Shown here piece after piece: positions 33,450 to 44,289 of a stretch of 64,000 nucleotides of DNA (position 1 is its first letter; each line of letters opens with the position of its first letter). Made by a program: the position numbers and the translations under genes. The stretch comes from Nemertoderma westbladi (taxonomy: Eukaryota; Xenacoelomorpha; Nemertodermatida; Nemertodermatidae): the NCBI GenBank assembly GCA_032718475.1, contig JAUCBJ010000050.1, positions 1-64,000 of the forward strand. The letters run 5' to 3'. The notes below the pieces were generated by a model. That model saw only the letters and a list, made by a program, of their open reading frames with translations, was not told the origin of the DNA and searched no databases.

Positions 33450-35060
33450 ATGTCCCCGCTCTTAATCTCCACAGTTTTCATCGTTCTGGGTCGTTTCGTT
33501 GTGGCAGAACCATCCGATCCGCGGGGTAACCCTGCAACCCACCCAATACCCGTATTGGACTGGTTTGCGGAACACCCTGTCGCTACCGTTTCGAACTGCC
33601 GCGCCGAATCGACGGAGATGTGGTCGACGAGTGGATTTAGCCTCTACTGCTCTCGTCGGGGAAGAAGATCTTGGGTCTCCTCTCCACGATCTAGAGGCCT
33701 AATCGCTAAACTCTGTCTACTGTCTCTGGCTGGGGATATTGAGACCAACCCAGGACCCAGCAGGACGCGGGCCCCGAAGATCAACTGTCCCGTCTGTCAA
33801 CGAGGAACAAACTCTCGGAGTAAGATCGTCCAATGCGAGAGTTGTGACACATTTGTACATTTAAAATGTTACCGTAGGAAACGCAGTAATTTATTCTCCA
33901 CCAGAAACAATCTTGAACCAAGTTTTCTCTGCAATAGCTGTATTTTTACCGAACTTCCCTTTCATGATACAATTTTAGAATCAGAAACCGACGTTTCATT
34001 TCTCACATCGCCTCTGCAAACTCCAAGTGATGCTGAGAGTGAAACTTTTAATTTTTTTAAGAAAAAAGGTCTGCATTTTTTGCACTTAAACGCACGATCT
34101 CTGCTTCCAAAACTTTCCGAAATTCGTATTTTAATCAATAAATCCAACCCAGCAGTTTTAACAATCTCTGAAACTTGGCTCGATGATAGTGTTTCTAATG
34201 GAGAAATTTATATTGATAATTACGTAGTTTTACGTAAGGATAGGGACAGACACGGTGGTGGTGTCTGTACTTACATTCGATGTGATTTAGCTTTTAATCG
34301 TAGGGAAGATTTAGAGACTTGTGACGAAGTTTTACTGGTGGAACTTTTACTTCCTAAAACTAAACCTATTTTAATCGGTACTTTATATCGGCCCCCTAAA
34401 CAATCAGATTTTTTGCAAAATTTTGAAAATACAATTTTATGTAATCTTAGGTCAGACTGTGAAATATATTTCTTAGGTGATTTTAATATCTGTTACCATC
34501 ACAAAGCATCCCCCATCTGTAAACAGTACCAAAGTATTTTAAATTTGTTTGGTTTAAAACAAATTATTCGAGATTCTACCAGAATTACCAGTAAAACTTC
34601 TACTTTACTAGATCACATCCTTTGTAATAATACCGATATTATTTCTCAATCTGGGGTTTTACCTATAGGTCTAAGCGATCATTTTATAGTTTTTTGCACA
34701 AGAAAGACACAAAAATCTTTTTTCGGGGATCATAAAACAGTAACAGTTAGGTCTATGAAAAATTACAGCAAGGAACGCTTTCTAAGTTTGTTAGTTAATT
34801 CTGACTGGGAACCCTGTTTTAAGGCCGCTGACATTAACCTTGCGTACACTGTTTTTAAAGATATATTTTTAAAGGCACTTAATACTGTAGCACCAATTAA
34901 AGAAATTAGTCTTAAACAACGCACTGAGCCCTGGATGACCTCGGGTATTCTTAGTAATATCAGAGAAAGAGATAACTATTTGTATAAATTTAGGAAATAC
35001 CGTGTTTTAGCTGATTATAATAATTACTGCAAATATAGAAACCTTGTCCAACGGGAATAA
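33450..35060 (+). pseudogene. CR1/L2-type LINE ORF2, N-terminal part: 2A peptide, PHD finger, endonuclease
   Basis: 536 codons. Residues 1-20 are hydrophobic and signal-like (SPLLISTVFIVLGRFVVA). Residues 95-103 are GDIETNPGP (33732-33758), matching the 2A consensus D(V/I)ExNPGP, at which ribosomes skip the Gly-Pro bond. A C4HC3 PHD finger follows: C113, C116, C129, C132, H137, C140, C161, C164. The AP endonuclease occupies about 208-415: LHLNARSL, SETWLDD (E241), GTLYRPP, FLGDFN (343-346), LDHILCN, LSDHF (409-411). 2A sequences at the N-terminus of CR1/L2-group LINEs are known from sea urchin and other invertebrates. The frame ends at a stop at 35058-35060 next to an A7 run, where RT should continue. 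Confidence 0.92.
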
Positions 35061-36936
35061 AAAAAGCTAAATCTGAATATTTGTACAACAAAATAAGTGA
35101 GAATAAAGATAATCCTAAAAGTCTATGGTCTACCCTAAAATCTTTAGGTTATAAAAACCTTAAATCTAAATCGAATATTGTTCTGCAAGATAACGGTGAG
35201 CTGATTCATGATCATACTCTAGTTAGTAATTTATTTAATAATTATTTTACTAATGTTGCCTCTAATTTAGTTAAGAAATTACCGTTATCAAGTAATAAAT
35301 ATAGTATAGGGTCCGAAACTCTAAATAATTTTTATTTAGAAAAGTTACAAAATTCAGAAAAGTTATTTTTATAACCCGTTTCTGAGGATTTCGTTTTTAA
35401 AAATCTACTTAGCCTATCAGCCTCAAAAAGTACCGGTCTAGATCTAATACCTGCCCGTTTTCTTAAGGATGGTGCTGAAGTACTTAAAGTGCCTATTACT
35501 TTTATTATTAATTACTCTATCGTAGATAATGTAGTACCAGACGAACTGAAATTAGCTAAGGTTGTTCCTCTGTATAAAAAGAATAGTAAAGTAGAACCCT
35601 GTAATTACAGACCTGTTAGTATCTTAAGTATTGTATCTAAAATTCTAGAACGTTCTGTTTTTCTACAGCTGGAAGCACATCTTAGTAGGCTAAATCTGAT
35701 CTATGAACTTCAGTCCGGTTTTCGTAAATCATATTCTACAGACACCTGCCTTATTAACTTAACTGCCTTATTAACGCAAAGGGTTTATATACTGGTATGG
35801 TAATGTTGGACCTACAAAAGGCTTTCGATACTGTAGATCACGAAATTCTGCTTGGTAAGTTAGGCCTGATGGGTGTAGGTTCTATAGACTGGTTCAAGTC
35901 CTACCTGTCAGACAGAGGTCAAACTGTAGTCATTAGCAAATCGCTGTCTACTGTACAAGAGATTACCTGTGGTGTACCGCAAGGTAGTATATTAGGTCCT
36001 CTGCTTTTTGTATGCTATGTAAATGATATGATAAGTAGTATAGATCCCGATTTTAAACTCATTTTATATGCCGACGACAGTGCTCTTATTTTCTCTCATA
36101 AAGATCCTATCCATATTTCCCAAAAGTTAAGTGCAGTTCTAGAATCATGTAATGAGTGGTTGGTTGATAATAAGCTATCCATTCACTACGGTAAAACTGA
36201 AAGTATTTTGTTTGGTTCCAAAAGAAAGTTAAAGAAGGTAACTAAGTTTGAAGTCACTAGTAATGGACATAAGATTGAAAATAAAAAGGAAGTTAAATAT
36301 TTAGGCGCCACATTGGATAACTGCTTATCAGGAGAAAGTACAGTGAAAAATATTTTCTCGAAAGTTAACAGTAGGCTTAGGTTTCTATACAGAAATAAAA
36401 ATAGTTTGAACACCGACTCCCGCAAGTTACTTTGCTCTTCTTTAATACAGTGTCACATGGACTATGCGTGCTCTTCTTGGTATGAAGGCTTAACCAAACA
36501 GCTTAAATGTAAATTACAAGTAGCTCAGAATAAAGTAGTACGATTTATTAAAGACTACAAACCTAGGCACCACCTAACTCCAGATGACTTTTCTGAATCT
36601 GGACTACTTAACTTAGATAGTAGAGTTAAGCAGCTACGCCTTAACCATGTGCATAAAGTGTATAATGGTAAATGTCCCAATTACCTAAAACAAAAATTCA
36701 ACAGAGTACGCGATACACACTCTTACAGTACCAGAGCTAGTGCTTCAAACTTCTACCTCCCGAATTGTAAATCCTTTGAATCTGATACTTTCTTTTTTAA
36801 CGGCATAAAAAATTGGAACGCTCTGCCTAATGAAATTAAAAACCTAAATAATCAACATTCTTTTAAATCTGCAGTTAAATCTCACCTCCGTGTGCAATGT
36901 AAAAATAGGTACAATAGTCCTACAGTAAGTTATTAG
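35061..36936 (+). pseudogene. CR1/L2-type LINE ORF2, reverse transcriptase part
   Basis: After the frameshift, frame 35081-35374 gives the linker (NPKSLWSTLKSLGYKNL), ends at an in-frame TAA (35372-35374) and resumes as SASKSTGLDLIPARFLKDG, then KLAKVVPLYKK and NYRPVSILSIVSKILE. A 10-nt loss near 35771, relative to the copy at 12830, shifts the frame again. Frame 35797-36936 carries [37 protein letters not shown], catalytic [11 protein letters not shown], and a full thumb to [16 protein letters not shown]. The catalytic core is intact, but the protein cannot be made in one piece. Confidence 0.9.
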
Positions 36937-37258
36937 TTTATTAATTATTTACTATTTATACTGTAATTACGTTTTATAATAAATTGTTCTGTACATTACA
37001 TCTTTATCGTTGAGTCGGGCATTGTCACGCTCTCGGTAAAGTTGTACATGTACATAGTGTAATTACGTTTTATATTGGTTTTAGGTTAGCGTAGTGTAAT
37101 ATTGTATTTGTAACCAAGTAACATAAAGGACCCCCTTGGAAATAAGCTGCAAAGCTTTAGGGGTAATCCTATATGTTATGTTGGACAATACCTTTATACC
37201 GGTACATTGTTTGGTGTATTTGTTATTGTTTTTACATAATGTATAAATAAATCTAACT
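36937..37258 (+). mobile_element. CR1/L2-type LINE 3' untranslated region and tail
   Basis: Nearly identical to 14014-14340, ending in AATAAATCTAACTAACTAGG. The short TCTA/CTAA repeat tail is the terminus used in this family. The region includes GTTGAGTCGGGCATTGTCAC, probably part of the 3' recognition region for the family's own RT. Confidence 0.85.
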
Positions 37259-37261
37259 AAC

Positions 37262-40200
37262 TAGGAGGACACATGGCACAAATAACCCGAGCCATAAATG
37301 AAGGACTCCGCATTGTGCGTGAGTTAACCTACCCCATGAGTAAGAGCAAGTTGTGCCACTTCCAGATAGGGATAGAAGGTAAAGTATATCCATCAATCAA
37401 TAACTTAAAACAGTTGAAAATTCAAACTGATGAATTGGGGGATTTAAAATTACAGGTAAGCATCATAGATAAGCTAGTGAGTGCGCGAAGACAACTCAAT
37501 GAGTTTAGAAAAACAGTAAGTATAATCCGGGAAGAAAGTGCCAACCAATTATTAGGTGAGTCTGTCACAGATGAGTCCTTACAACCTGGAGAAGAAGAAG
37601 AACTCGGTATAGCTGCAGCATGACTGGAGTCGCTGGAAGACTACCTTATAGAGTGTGGCGTCCAACTCGTCGAACTCGATCAAGCAGTGGCCTTAACGGA
37701 TCAACTCCCCAATGCATACATCCATGAACGAGCTCTGTTAACGAAAACACTCGTTCGCACTCTCAGCGAGTTGGTAGATACCTCCGTAAAATGGTAAGAC
37801 ATCCTCAGAGATTTTGCATCAACAACAAGAGATAAGGAGGCTCCAAAGGGAGGTCGATAAGCAGGAAGAATATCGCGCTCGGCAAGCTGAGTTCGAAGCA
37901 GAACTGATGCACTTTGATAATGCCACAAAGTTGGCTCAGCTGAAAGCACAAGCCGACCTGGAAGAAGCACAGATGCGAAAGGTGGAGGCCGAATTGGCGG
38001 CAACACTGGCAGCAGAGGCAGAGCGACGGAGAACAGAAGCTGAGGAGCGTCGGATAAAGACCAAACTAGTGATAGAGGAAGCCAAGATGTTAGCCTGCAA
38101 AGATGAATCTGAAAGGCAAGCCAAGGAAAAAGGGCTAAGTTTGAGCTAAGACAACCAGCATATGATTTGGCTATGGAACAACAAAAATTGGACCTGGAAG
38201 CGAGAGACCAGTCTCTAGAATCTAAGGTAAGACATAAAGTTGTAGTTTTAGATAGATTTCAATCGGAGTTTGATAAAAACGATCGGCGAGTGATAGCCGG
38301 CAGTGTCGGAGCACTAGACCGGAGGAAGGACTTACAGGAGGAATTATACCAACAGTATCCTTCAACTAACCCACAACCCAAGTAAGTATAATGAGGTCAA
38401 AACCGAATTTTAATGAAGTGACACCGATCCGCAGCATTCCAGAATGCAGGTTAGTTCAACTGGTAGTGATTGGAGATCCGCAAGCATCTTCTTCACCAAA
38501 GAGAATTGTAAGTGGTCCACCACAGAACAGCCGCAGATCGTCATCCATAAATCAAACCCCCAACAATCGTAGTTCACCTATCCAGTTAGAAGTAGAACCC
38601 ATAGGTCAAAAGTTTGTGTGTTGTTGGAAACCATCCAATCCTGTTCCACAAAGATTAGATCCTACACCTCACCAACCAAAACAGCATATGTCGCGATTGA
38701 CAACCTCAAGGCAGAACCTACGGCCTTCTTATCGTGACCCTGCAGTCCAGACAATTTGTGGAACAACTTATGGAACAAGGAGCGTTCCGTACTTTGAAGG
38801 AAGTGAGTCATCTAGTCACTCGGAAATCCAATATCCGGAAATATTTCGCAATGGAGCGGCCAGCAACTGCAAAAATGAGCATGAGCGAACACAGAATCCA
38901 TATACTTTCTGTCCAATGGAGACTCCCATCCAACCGAAAGTCGAGACATTCACAGCGAAACAATTAACTGAAGCAATGAAACCAATGATGACAGAGGTAC
39001 TGGGACCAATGAGAAATCGACTATCACAGATAGAAGAGAGGTTAGACAGATCACACTCAGAACGTTCACGTTCCTACGCTGAGTCTGCACCAGCACAATC
39101 AGAATCGCGGCAATACCCTAGCCTACCAATAGTAGACCCACCGACAGAAACTGCCATCCGCTTTAACCCACGTGAAAGCACACGGTGTGGCCAGGAGCGA
39201 TTACATGCTATCTCTGGTATGACAGTCAGTAAACCAGATGTCGCCGAAGAAATTGCAAAATTCGCCGCACGGCAAGGATTACCAACTCAACAACCACCAC
39301 GATTTGCTGGAAACGCAAAACATTGGCGAACCTTTATCGATTTTGTTGACACGCAACTTTTCTTCGACTGAGAAGTTTAACTATTTCCTCCAGATGTTAA
39401 GGGTGAACCAAAACGTCTGGCGGAAACCTTCAATGGTATACCCCACGCATTCGAACTCGCTTATGATAGACTATTTTCAGTATACGGCGGCACGGTAAGT
39501 ATGGCCAGATCAGTTATTGATGACTTATGTCGTGGCGGCATTACTACAAAGGCAGTAGAACTCTTGTGACTTGTGGATGAGATAAAGAATGCTATTTCTA
39601 CGTTAAGATCTATCGGACAGTTGGAACATGGCAACGCACCGACAGTGCTTCAGAAGTTCATTAGTAGACTAGACGGTAGGTTACGGCGCAAGTGGCGCCT
39701 CTTGGAATATGACCGAGAAGAGGATGGAGGTTACTTAAGGTTAGACGATGTTCATCGCCTGATCTCCAGAGAAGCCCTGGCTGATACTCGATCTAACTAC
39801 TCTGACCAGTACTTGACCTCAGACAGTACCTCAATGCCAACTCTTCGACCCAAACCAACATATAAGACAGTGACCTATGCCAGCACCACAAAGGTAGCCG
39901 CACCCATTGGACCAAAACAATTAAGGCAAAAACTACCCAGTAATTTTAAGGGCTGCCAGTATTGTGAGATAAAGGGAGTGAAATCTAGAGGGCACACCCT
40001 CCGACAGTGTAAGTTATTCCGAAATCTCGTATCTGCTGAAAGACCTATGGAGATTCGACCACTGGATGCCTGCTGGCGCTGCACAATGCATGGACATGAA
40101 AGGAAGAACTGCCCTAGCGATGAGACCTGCCCCATGTGTGGATGCAACCATGACGCGTTGCTCCACACGGACAGTCACACACCAACCAAGAAGTTCTCCA

Positions 40201-40304
40201 TGGAGCATTCTGAGAAGGCTGCGCAGTGCATAACCGCCAACAAGTCACGCAGTGTTGACACTGTTCGTACCCAGCAAAGTCACATCCTTCGAAATTGCTA
40301 CTAA
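37262..40304 (+). pseudogene. BEL/Pao-type retrotransposon gag, multiply frameshifted
   Basis: Broken frames encode, in order: an N-terminal helical region (37273-37623), a charged coiled coil (37814-38149, KQEEYRARQAEFEAELMHFD), a linker (38391-39371), the DUF1759-like gag core (PPRFAGNAKHWRTFIDFV at about 39295, then FSSTEKFNYFLQML, and 39573 on: LRSIGQLEHG, FISRLDGRLRRKWRLLEYD), and zinc motifs: C128xxC, then CWRCTMHGHERKNC (C167, C170, H175, C180) and CPMCGCNHDALLH. This order is that of BEL/Pao elements. At least three frameshifts are needed. No protease, RT or integrase follows, and no LTR was identified. The left end abuts the LINE tail, so the LINE may have inserted into this element. 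Confidence 0.8.
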
Positions 40305-40309
40305 TATGC

Positions 40310-40790
40310 TGCTAATTTGATCGAAATAAATTTTCTTCGAAATTATCAGCATTTTCGCCGTTTAAATTGTCTGATAATTCAGTCTACAATTCGTAGGATA
40401 AATTATCCTTCTAAACGAAGGATAAATTCGAAGACTATTCGAAGATTCTGAAGATTTAGCTAGTTTTTAGCCGGCAAATAGAAGGATAAATATGCCTACT
40501 ATTCGCCGGATAAATTATCCTTCTAAAAGAAGGATAAATTTGTAGACTTTTCGAAGGGTGGGTGAATTGATAATTTTTATCCTTCGTTTAGAAGGATAAT
40601 TTATGCTGCTATTCGAAGGATAAATTATCCTTCTAAATGAAGGCTAAATTTGTAGACTTTTCGAAGGGTGGATGAATTTATAGTTTCTATCCTGCGTTTA
40701 GAATGATAATTTATGCTACTATTCGAAGGATAAATTACCTTCTAAACGAAGGATAAATTTGTAGACTTTTCGAAGGTTGGATCATTTAGC
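40310..40790. repeat. Palindrome-rich minisatellite (GAAGGATAAATTATCCTTC)
   Basis: About three units of roughly 110-160 bp. Each contains the near-perfect palindrome GAAGGATAAATTATCCTTC, the word GTAGACTTTTCGAAGG and an inverted TTATCCTTCGTTTAGAAGG. It begins directly after the gag remnant. Confidence 0.85.
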
Positions 40791-41514
40791 TTAGTTTTGT
40801 TTAGTTATGCATAGTTACTGTATGTTATGTTTTATCCGGCAAATTCTGAGAGTAAAATAATAATTATATACTGTAGTTATGCTAATAATAATCCGAATAT
40901 TTTTTTATCTGGGGACCATATTTAGCAGTAAATTAGTACAAAGTTATCAGTCCTTTAGAATTGTCGATTATATAATAATATATAATCTGAAGCAAAGAAA
41001 ATTGATCTATATTATTTCCAGTGCCATTCATATTGTTTTATGAAATAAATCCATTAATTACTGTGTGATGCTGTGTCTGTCCTTAAAGGTGCGGTAATCC
41101 ATGTATCCAGAGTCTGCAGGTCTGAGTGTATGGCAGAGCTAGAGGTAAAGGCGATGTCCATACTGCCCTACAGTATGTTACTGTCAGAATGTCAGACACC
41201 TGTAAAAACGAGACTACAGTATCTGACTACAGTATGTCTTTCAGGCAGTCAGGGAAATCCTGGGGACAAACAAAGCACATATTTTTTCAGTATTAATACG
41301 TGTACTATATCCGAAACTGAAAGTTTTAAAAAATATACCTTTTATACTACAGTATAACGATACAGAAACTATTTACTCTACTGCTCTATACTGTATAAAA
41401 TTTATTCTTAATTAATAATTATTTTTAATCTTTTTTTTAATATACAAGTTTTAATACAGTATTTAACATTTTAATATTCAGATATTTTCTTGCTATCATG
41501 CACCCCGGTCAGCC
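40791..41514. other. No gene seen
   Basis: AT-rich with repeated CTACAGTAT-like words (41165-41350). ORF 41073-41357 has no motif. Confidence 0.35.
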
Positions 41515-41700
41515 TGTGGGGCGAGCCACGAAGTGAGTGAGCCTTAGCGTAGTGGTACCATTAATCAACCTGTCGTTCTGTCGTTCTGTCGTTCTGTCGT
41601 TCTGTCGTTCTGTCGTGTTCAATTTTAAACGTTAATAACTCGGCCAATCTTTGATGAAATCTATCCAAACTTGGTACACATGTTGTTTGGCAAAAGTTTA
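41515..41700 (+). repeat. Dispersed repeat with an 8-bp microsatellite
   Basis: CGAGCCACGAAGTGAGTGAG, then (CTGTCGTT)n from 41570 to 41616, then ACTCGGCCAATCTTTGATGA. The layout recalls interspersed repeats common in invertebrate genomes; the family is not named. Confidence 0.55.
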
Positions 41701-42307
41701 GAAATTTTCCAAGTAGAATTTCCGTGTGGCCTTCGAGAAGCTAAGATAATAGCAGTTAATTAGTTAATTAAGTTGATTGCGGTGAAAACGCCATTTTCAA
41801 CCTGCCTTTTAAAGGAAATTAATTGTTTTACAGTATAAGATTTAAATAATTATGCTTAAAAATTATACAGATATAATCCCCATACGCCATTCTATTATAG
41901 TTTTTAATTAGTTTAAGTGATTTGCTTTAATAAATGTGTCTTTAATTGATCTAAACGTAATTAAACCGCACAATTATTGAGTACAAATTTAATCCTTCCC
42001 ATTATTGGTCAAGTCTCTGCTGGTGTGGAGCTAGCTGCTGGGAGTTGTGGCTGTAGACTAACCTGAGAGGAATTGTAATAGAGGCAACCAGTATTGCTAT
42101 TCCAGCCCAATCACTGAATTGTGTTTATTATAGGCTGGATGGGCCGCATAACCGTTCGACTATTACTACTATTGCTATCTCAGTTAAATGACAGATATAA
42201 TAACATAAATACAATCCATGGCATGGCTGTTGTAGGCTTCTGAAATAGTTTATTCCACAATGTATATGTCTGGTTATTTTTTAATTGAATTTTTGCAAAG
42301 TAGTAAA
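41701..42307. other. No gene seen
   Basis: AT-rich DNA without recognised motif. Confidence 0.35.
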
Positions 42308-43090
42308 ATTAATGTTCTTAAAAATAATATTATTATTTTATATGTAACCTAGGAAATTAGCTACATTTTTTCGCTGCAGCTTTAAGAGTGTACATTGATT
42401 TAATATTATTTCAATACCCATATTACTACATCGGCATAAGATGCGTTGGCGTTGTATCACACATCTCCACATATCACACATCTCCACATAGATGTATCAA
42501 CAGTTACTCGCACAGTTTCGAAACTTCGCATAGTTATAACTGTATAAAGATCGTCAGTCTGCGTTTAGGAAAAATATTTTATGACAAAACAGGACAAGCG
42601 ACGAGCGCAACGAGGCATATAATGAAGACGAGTACTGCGTTGACTAAATTATTATATAAACCACCTGGCTTCACATATTGATCGCATCCCTAGTTATTAT
42701 TATTATAAAGATCGTCCTAGCTTGCGTTTAAGAAATATATTTAAATACAAAACAGGACGAACGCAAAGAGGCTTATAATGAAAACGAGTACTGCGTTTAT
42801 TATATTCCTATAAACCACCTGGCTTTGCATATTTAACGTGCGATTGGAAATAAGTTCGTGCTACCCTTCCGTGGGTGGTAGATGTCGCGGTTATGTATTG
42901 GTGGTTGGGAAGGGTGGGGGGGGGGGGGATTAAAAGGGGTGAACACGTACTGTCCACCTTTCTTTGATTGATTGGTGGTGTGGGTAAATTTCTCAAAACC
43001 TGATTTTGTGATACAGTCGCTGCATTTTAATTTGTATATAATAACTAGGCCTCGTGCTGCGCGAAGTCCCCACGAACGTGTACAATCAGC
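42308..43090 (-). repeat. Repeat family X, long copy B (inverted relative to copy A)
   Basis: Reverse complement of 17485-18182 over nearly its full length: AAGAACATT end at 42311, CCTAGGAAATTAGCTACATT, GCATAAGATGCGTTGGCG, a G13 run at 42916 matching the C13 of copy A, and GAACGTGTAC at 43074. A 17-nt segment (TATCACACATCTCCACA) is tandemly duplicated near 42470-42490. Confidence 0.75.
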
Positions 43091-43204
43091 ACGTCGCACA
43101 TCAGCACATGTAACCAGTACAACATATCGCAGCGCAGTTTGAAGTTCCGTACCTGCTGACCCGTACCGTATTTTTTCGTTGGAATACATACAGTATAATG
43201 CAGC

Positions 43205-43290
43205 ACACTGTCAGATCTCAGACTGAACACTGAACCCACGACCTCCAAGAGATGTGAATTCAATGCAACCACTACACCAAGGTCTCTTTG
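43205..43290 (-). repeat. tRNA-like segment, possible SINE head
   Basis: On the minus strand, GACCTTGGTGTAGTGGTTGC resembles a box A region, and GTCGTGGGTTCAGTG, about 40 nt later, a box B. Pairing of acceptor ends is poor and no target duplication was found. It could be a decayed SINE or chance. Confidence 0.35.
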
Positions 43291-43345
43291 ATTAAGAAAA
43301 TGAATTAAATAATTATTGAATGCTTTTAAATTTAATGTTGTAATT

Positions 43346-43745
43346 TAGTGTCGTAATTCAAAAACATGATACCCCCCCCACACCCCCCCCCCCCCCCCCC
43401 CCTTCCCTAACTTTTATACAAATTTTAATGAATAGCATGATATGAAACAGAGTTACAGTAGTTTCACCTCCCTCATCCGTAGTAACTGAGACAGAATTTG
43501 TAGTTTTGCTTTTTTTCTTTAGCAACAAGCGTTTGAAAAAAGTGTCACCGGCGGCGATATCATCACCAGTCCCATCTCAGTTATTCAACCGTTATATTAA
43601 TTTGTTGGTTCTGATGGAAAGCTGACCATGCAACGATTCCAAATATGTAAAAAATTTAAATTTAGAAAATACAGTTGCTGAGATATGGGCTTTCGAATGT
43701 TGAATGTTTTTTTCACGGCGCAAGGCTATTTTTATATTTAATAAA
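43346..43745. mobile_element. Second copy of the TAGTGTCG MITE, right end missing
   Basis: Starts TAGTGTCGTAATTCA, then a poly-C run (43383-43402), and parallels 8381-8789 through CAACAAGCGTTTGAAAAAAG and GAGATATGGGCTTTCGAATG. It loses similarity at about 43745, before the expected right terminus. Confidence 0.7.
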
Positions 43746-43799
43746 TAAACCATGTTCTAGAACATGATGTAAAAACGTAACTAGGGGGTGGTGTTCGAT

Positions 43800-44280
43800 A
43801 AAGTATGTCACGGACTAGGGGGGGGGGGGGGGGGTCGAGCTTGCGTGACATTTTGTGACAGGGGGGGGGGGGGGGGGGGGTGTCGACTTTTGTGACGGTT
43901 ACGGCGATGTTCTAGGCTTTAATGTTAGCTTGACTTTGACTTAAAACATATGTGTAGATAAGTGGGTAACTTTAAGGACAACAATACACTCAATAATATT
44001 GAGTATACTCGATAAATTGAGGAGGACATAGAAACCTATAGATGGCCACTCGACTTGTCAGTGGGGAAGGGAAATGTAGATAGTGCTTGAATTTATATTG
44101 TATTTTGGTATAACAAACATTGTGTATTATTGATATAAAATATTTCTTGTTTGGGGGTTTTACAAATTTACCAATGAGACAGAGGGGCGAGAGGTGGGGC
44201 TCGAGCTTGCATGACATTTTGAAACAGAGCGGGGTGGGGGGGGGGGGGGGGGGGTGGTCAAAAATCGGGGAAAATTTGCG
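43800..44280. repeat. Poly-G-bearing repeat (TCGAGCTTGCGTGACATTTT)
   Basis: The phrase CTCGAGCTTGCATGACATTTT occurs twice (43836, 44200), each linked to G runs: 17 (43818), 20 (43861) and 19 (44236). GTGTCGACTTTTGTGACGG and GGGGAAAATTTGCGTGACC are related variants. Non-coding; probably fragments of a DNA element. Confidence 0.6.
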
Positions 44281-44289
44281 TGACCCTAG

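Noticed and set aside
43205-43290. A functional tRNA gene
   Set aside because: Box-like words are present, but the cloverleaf does not close; kept only as a weak SINE-like repeat.
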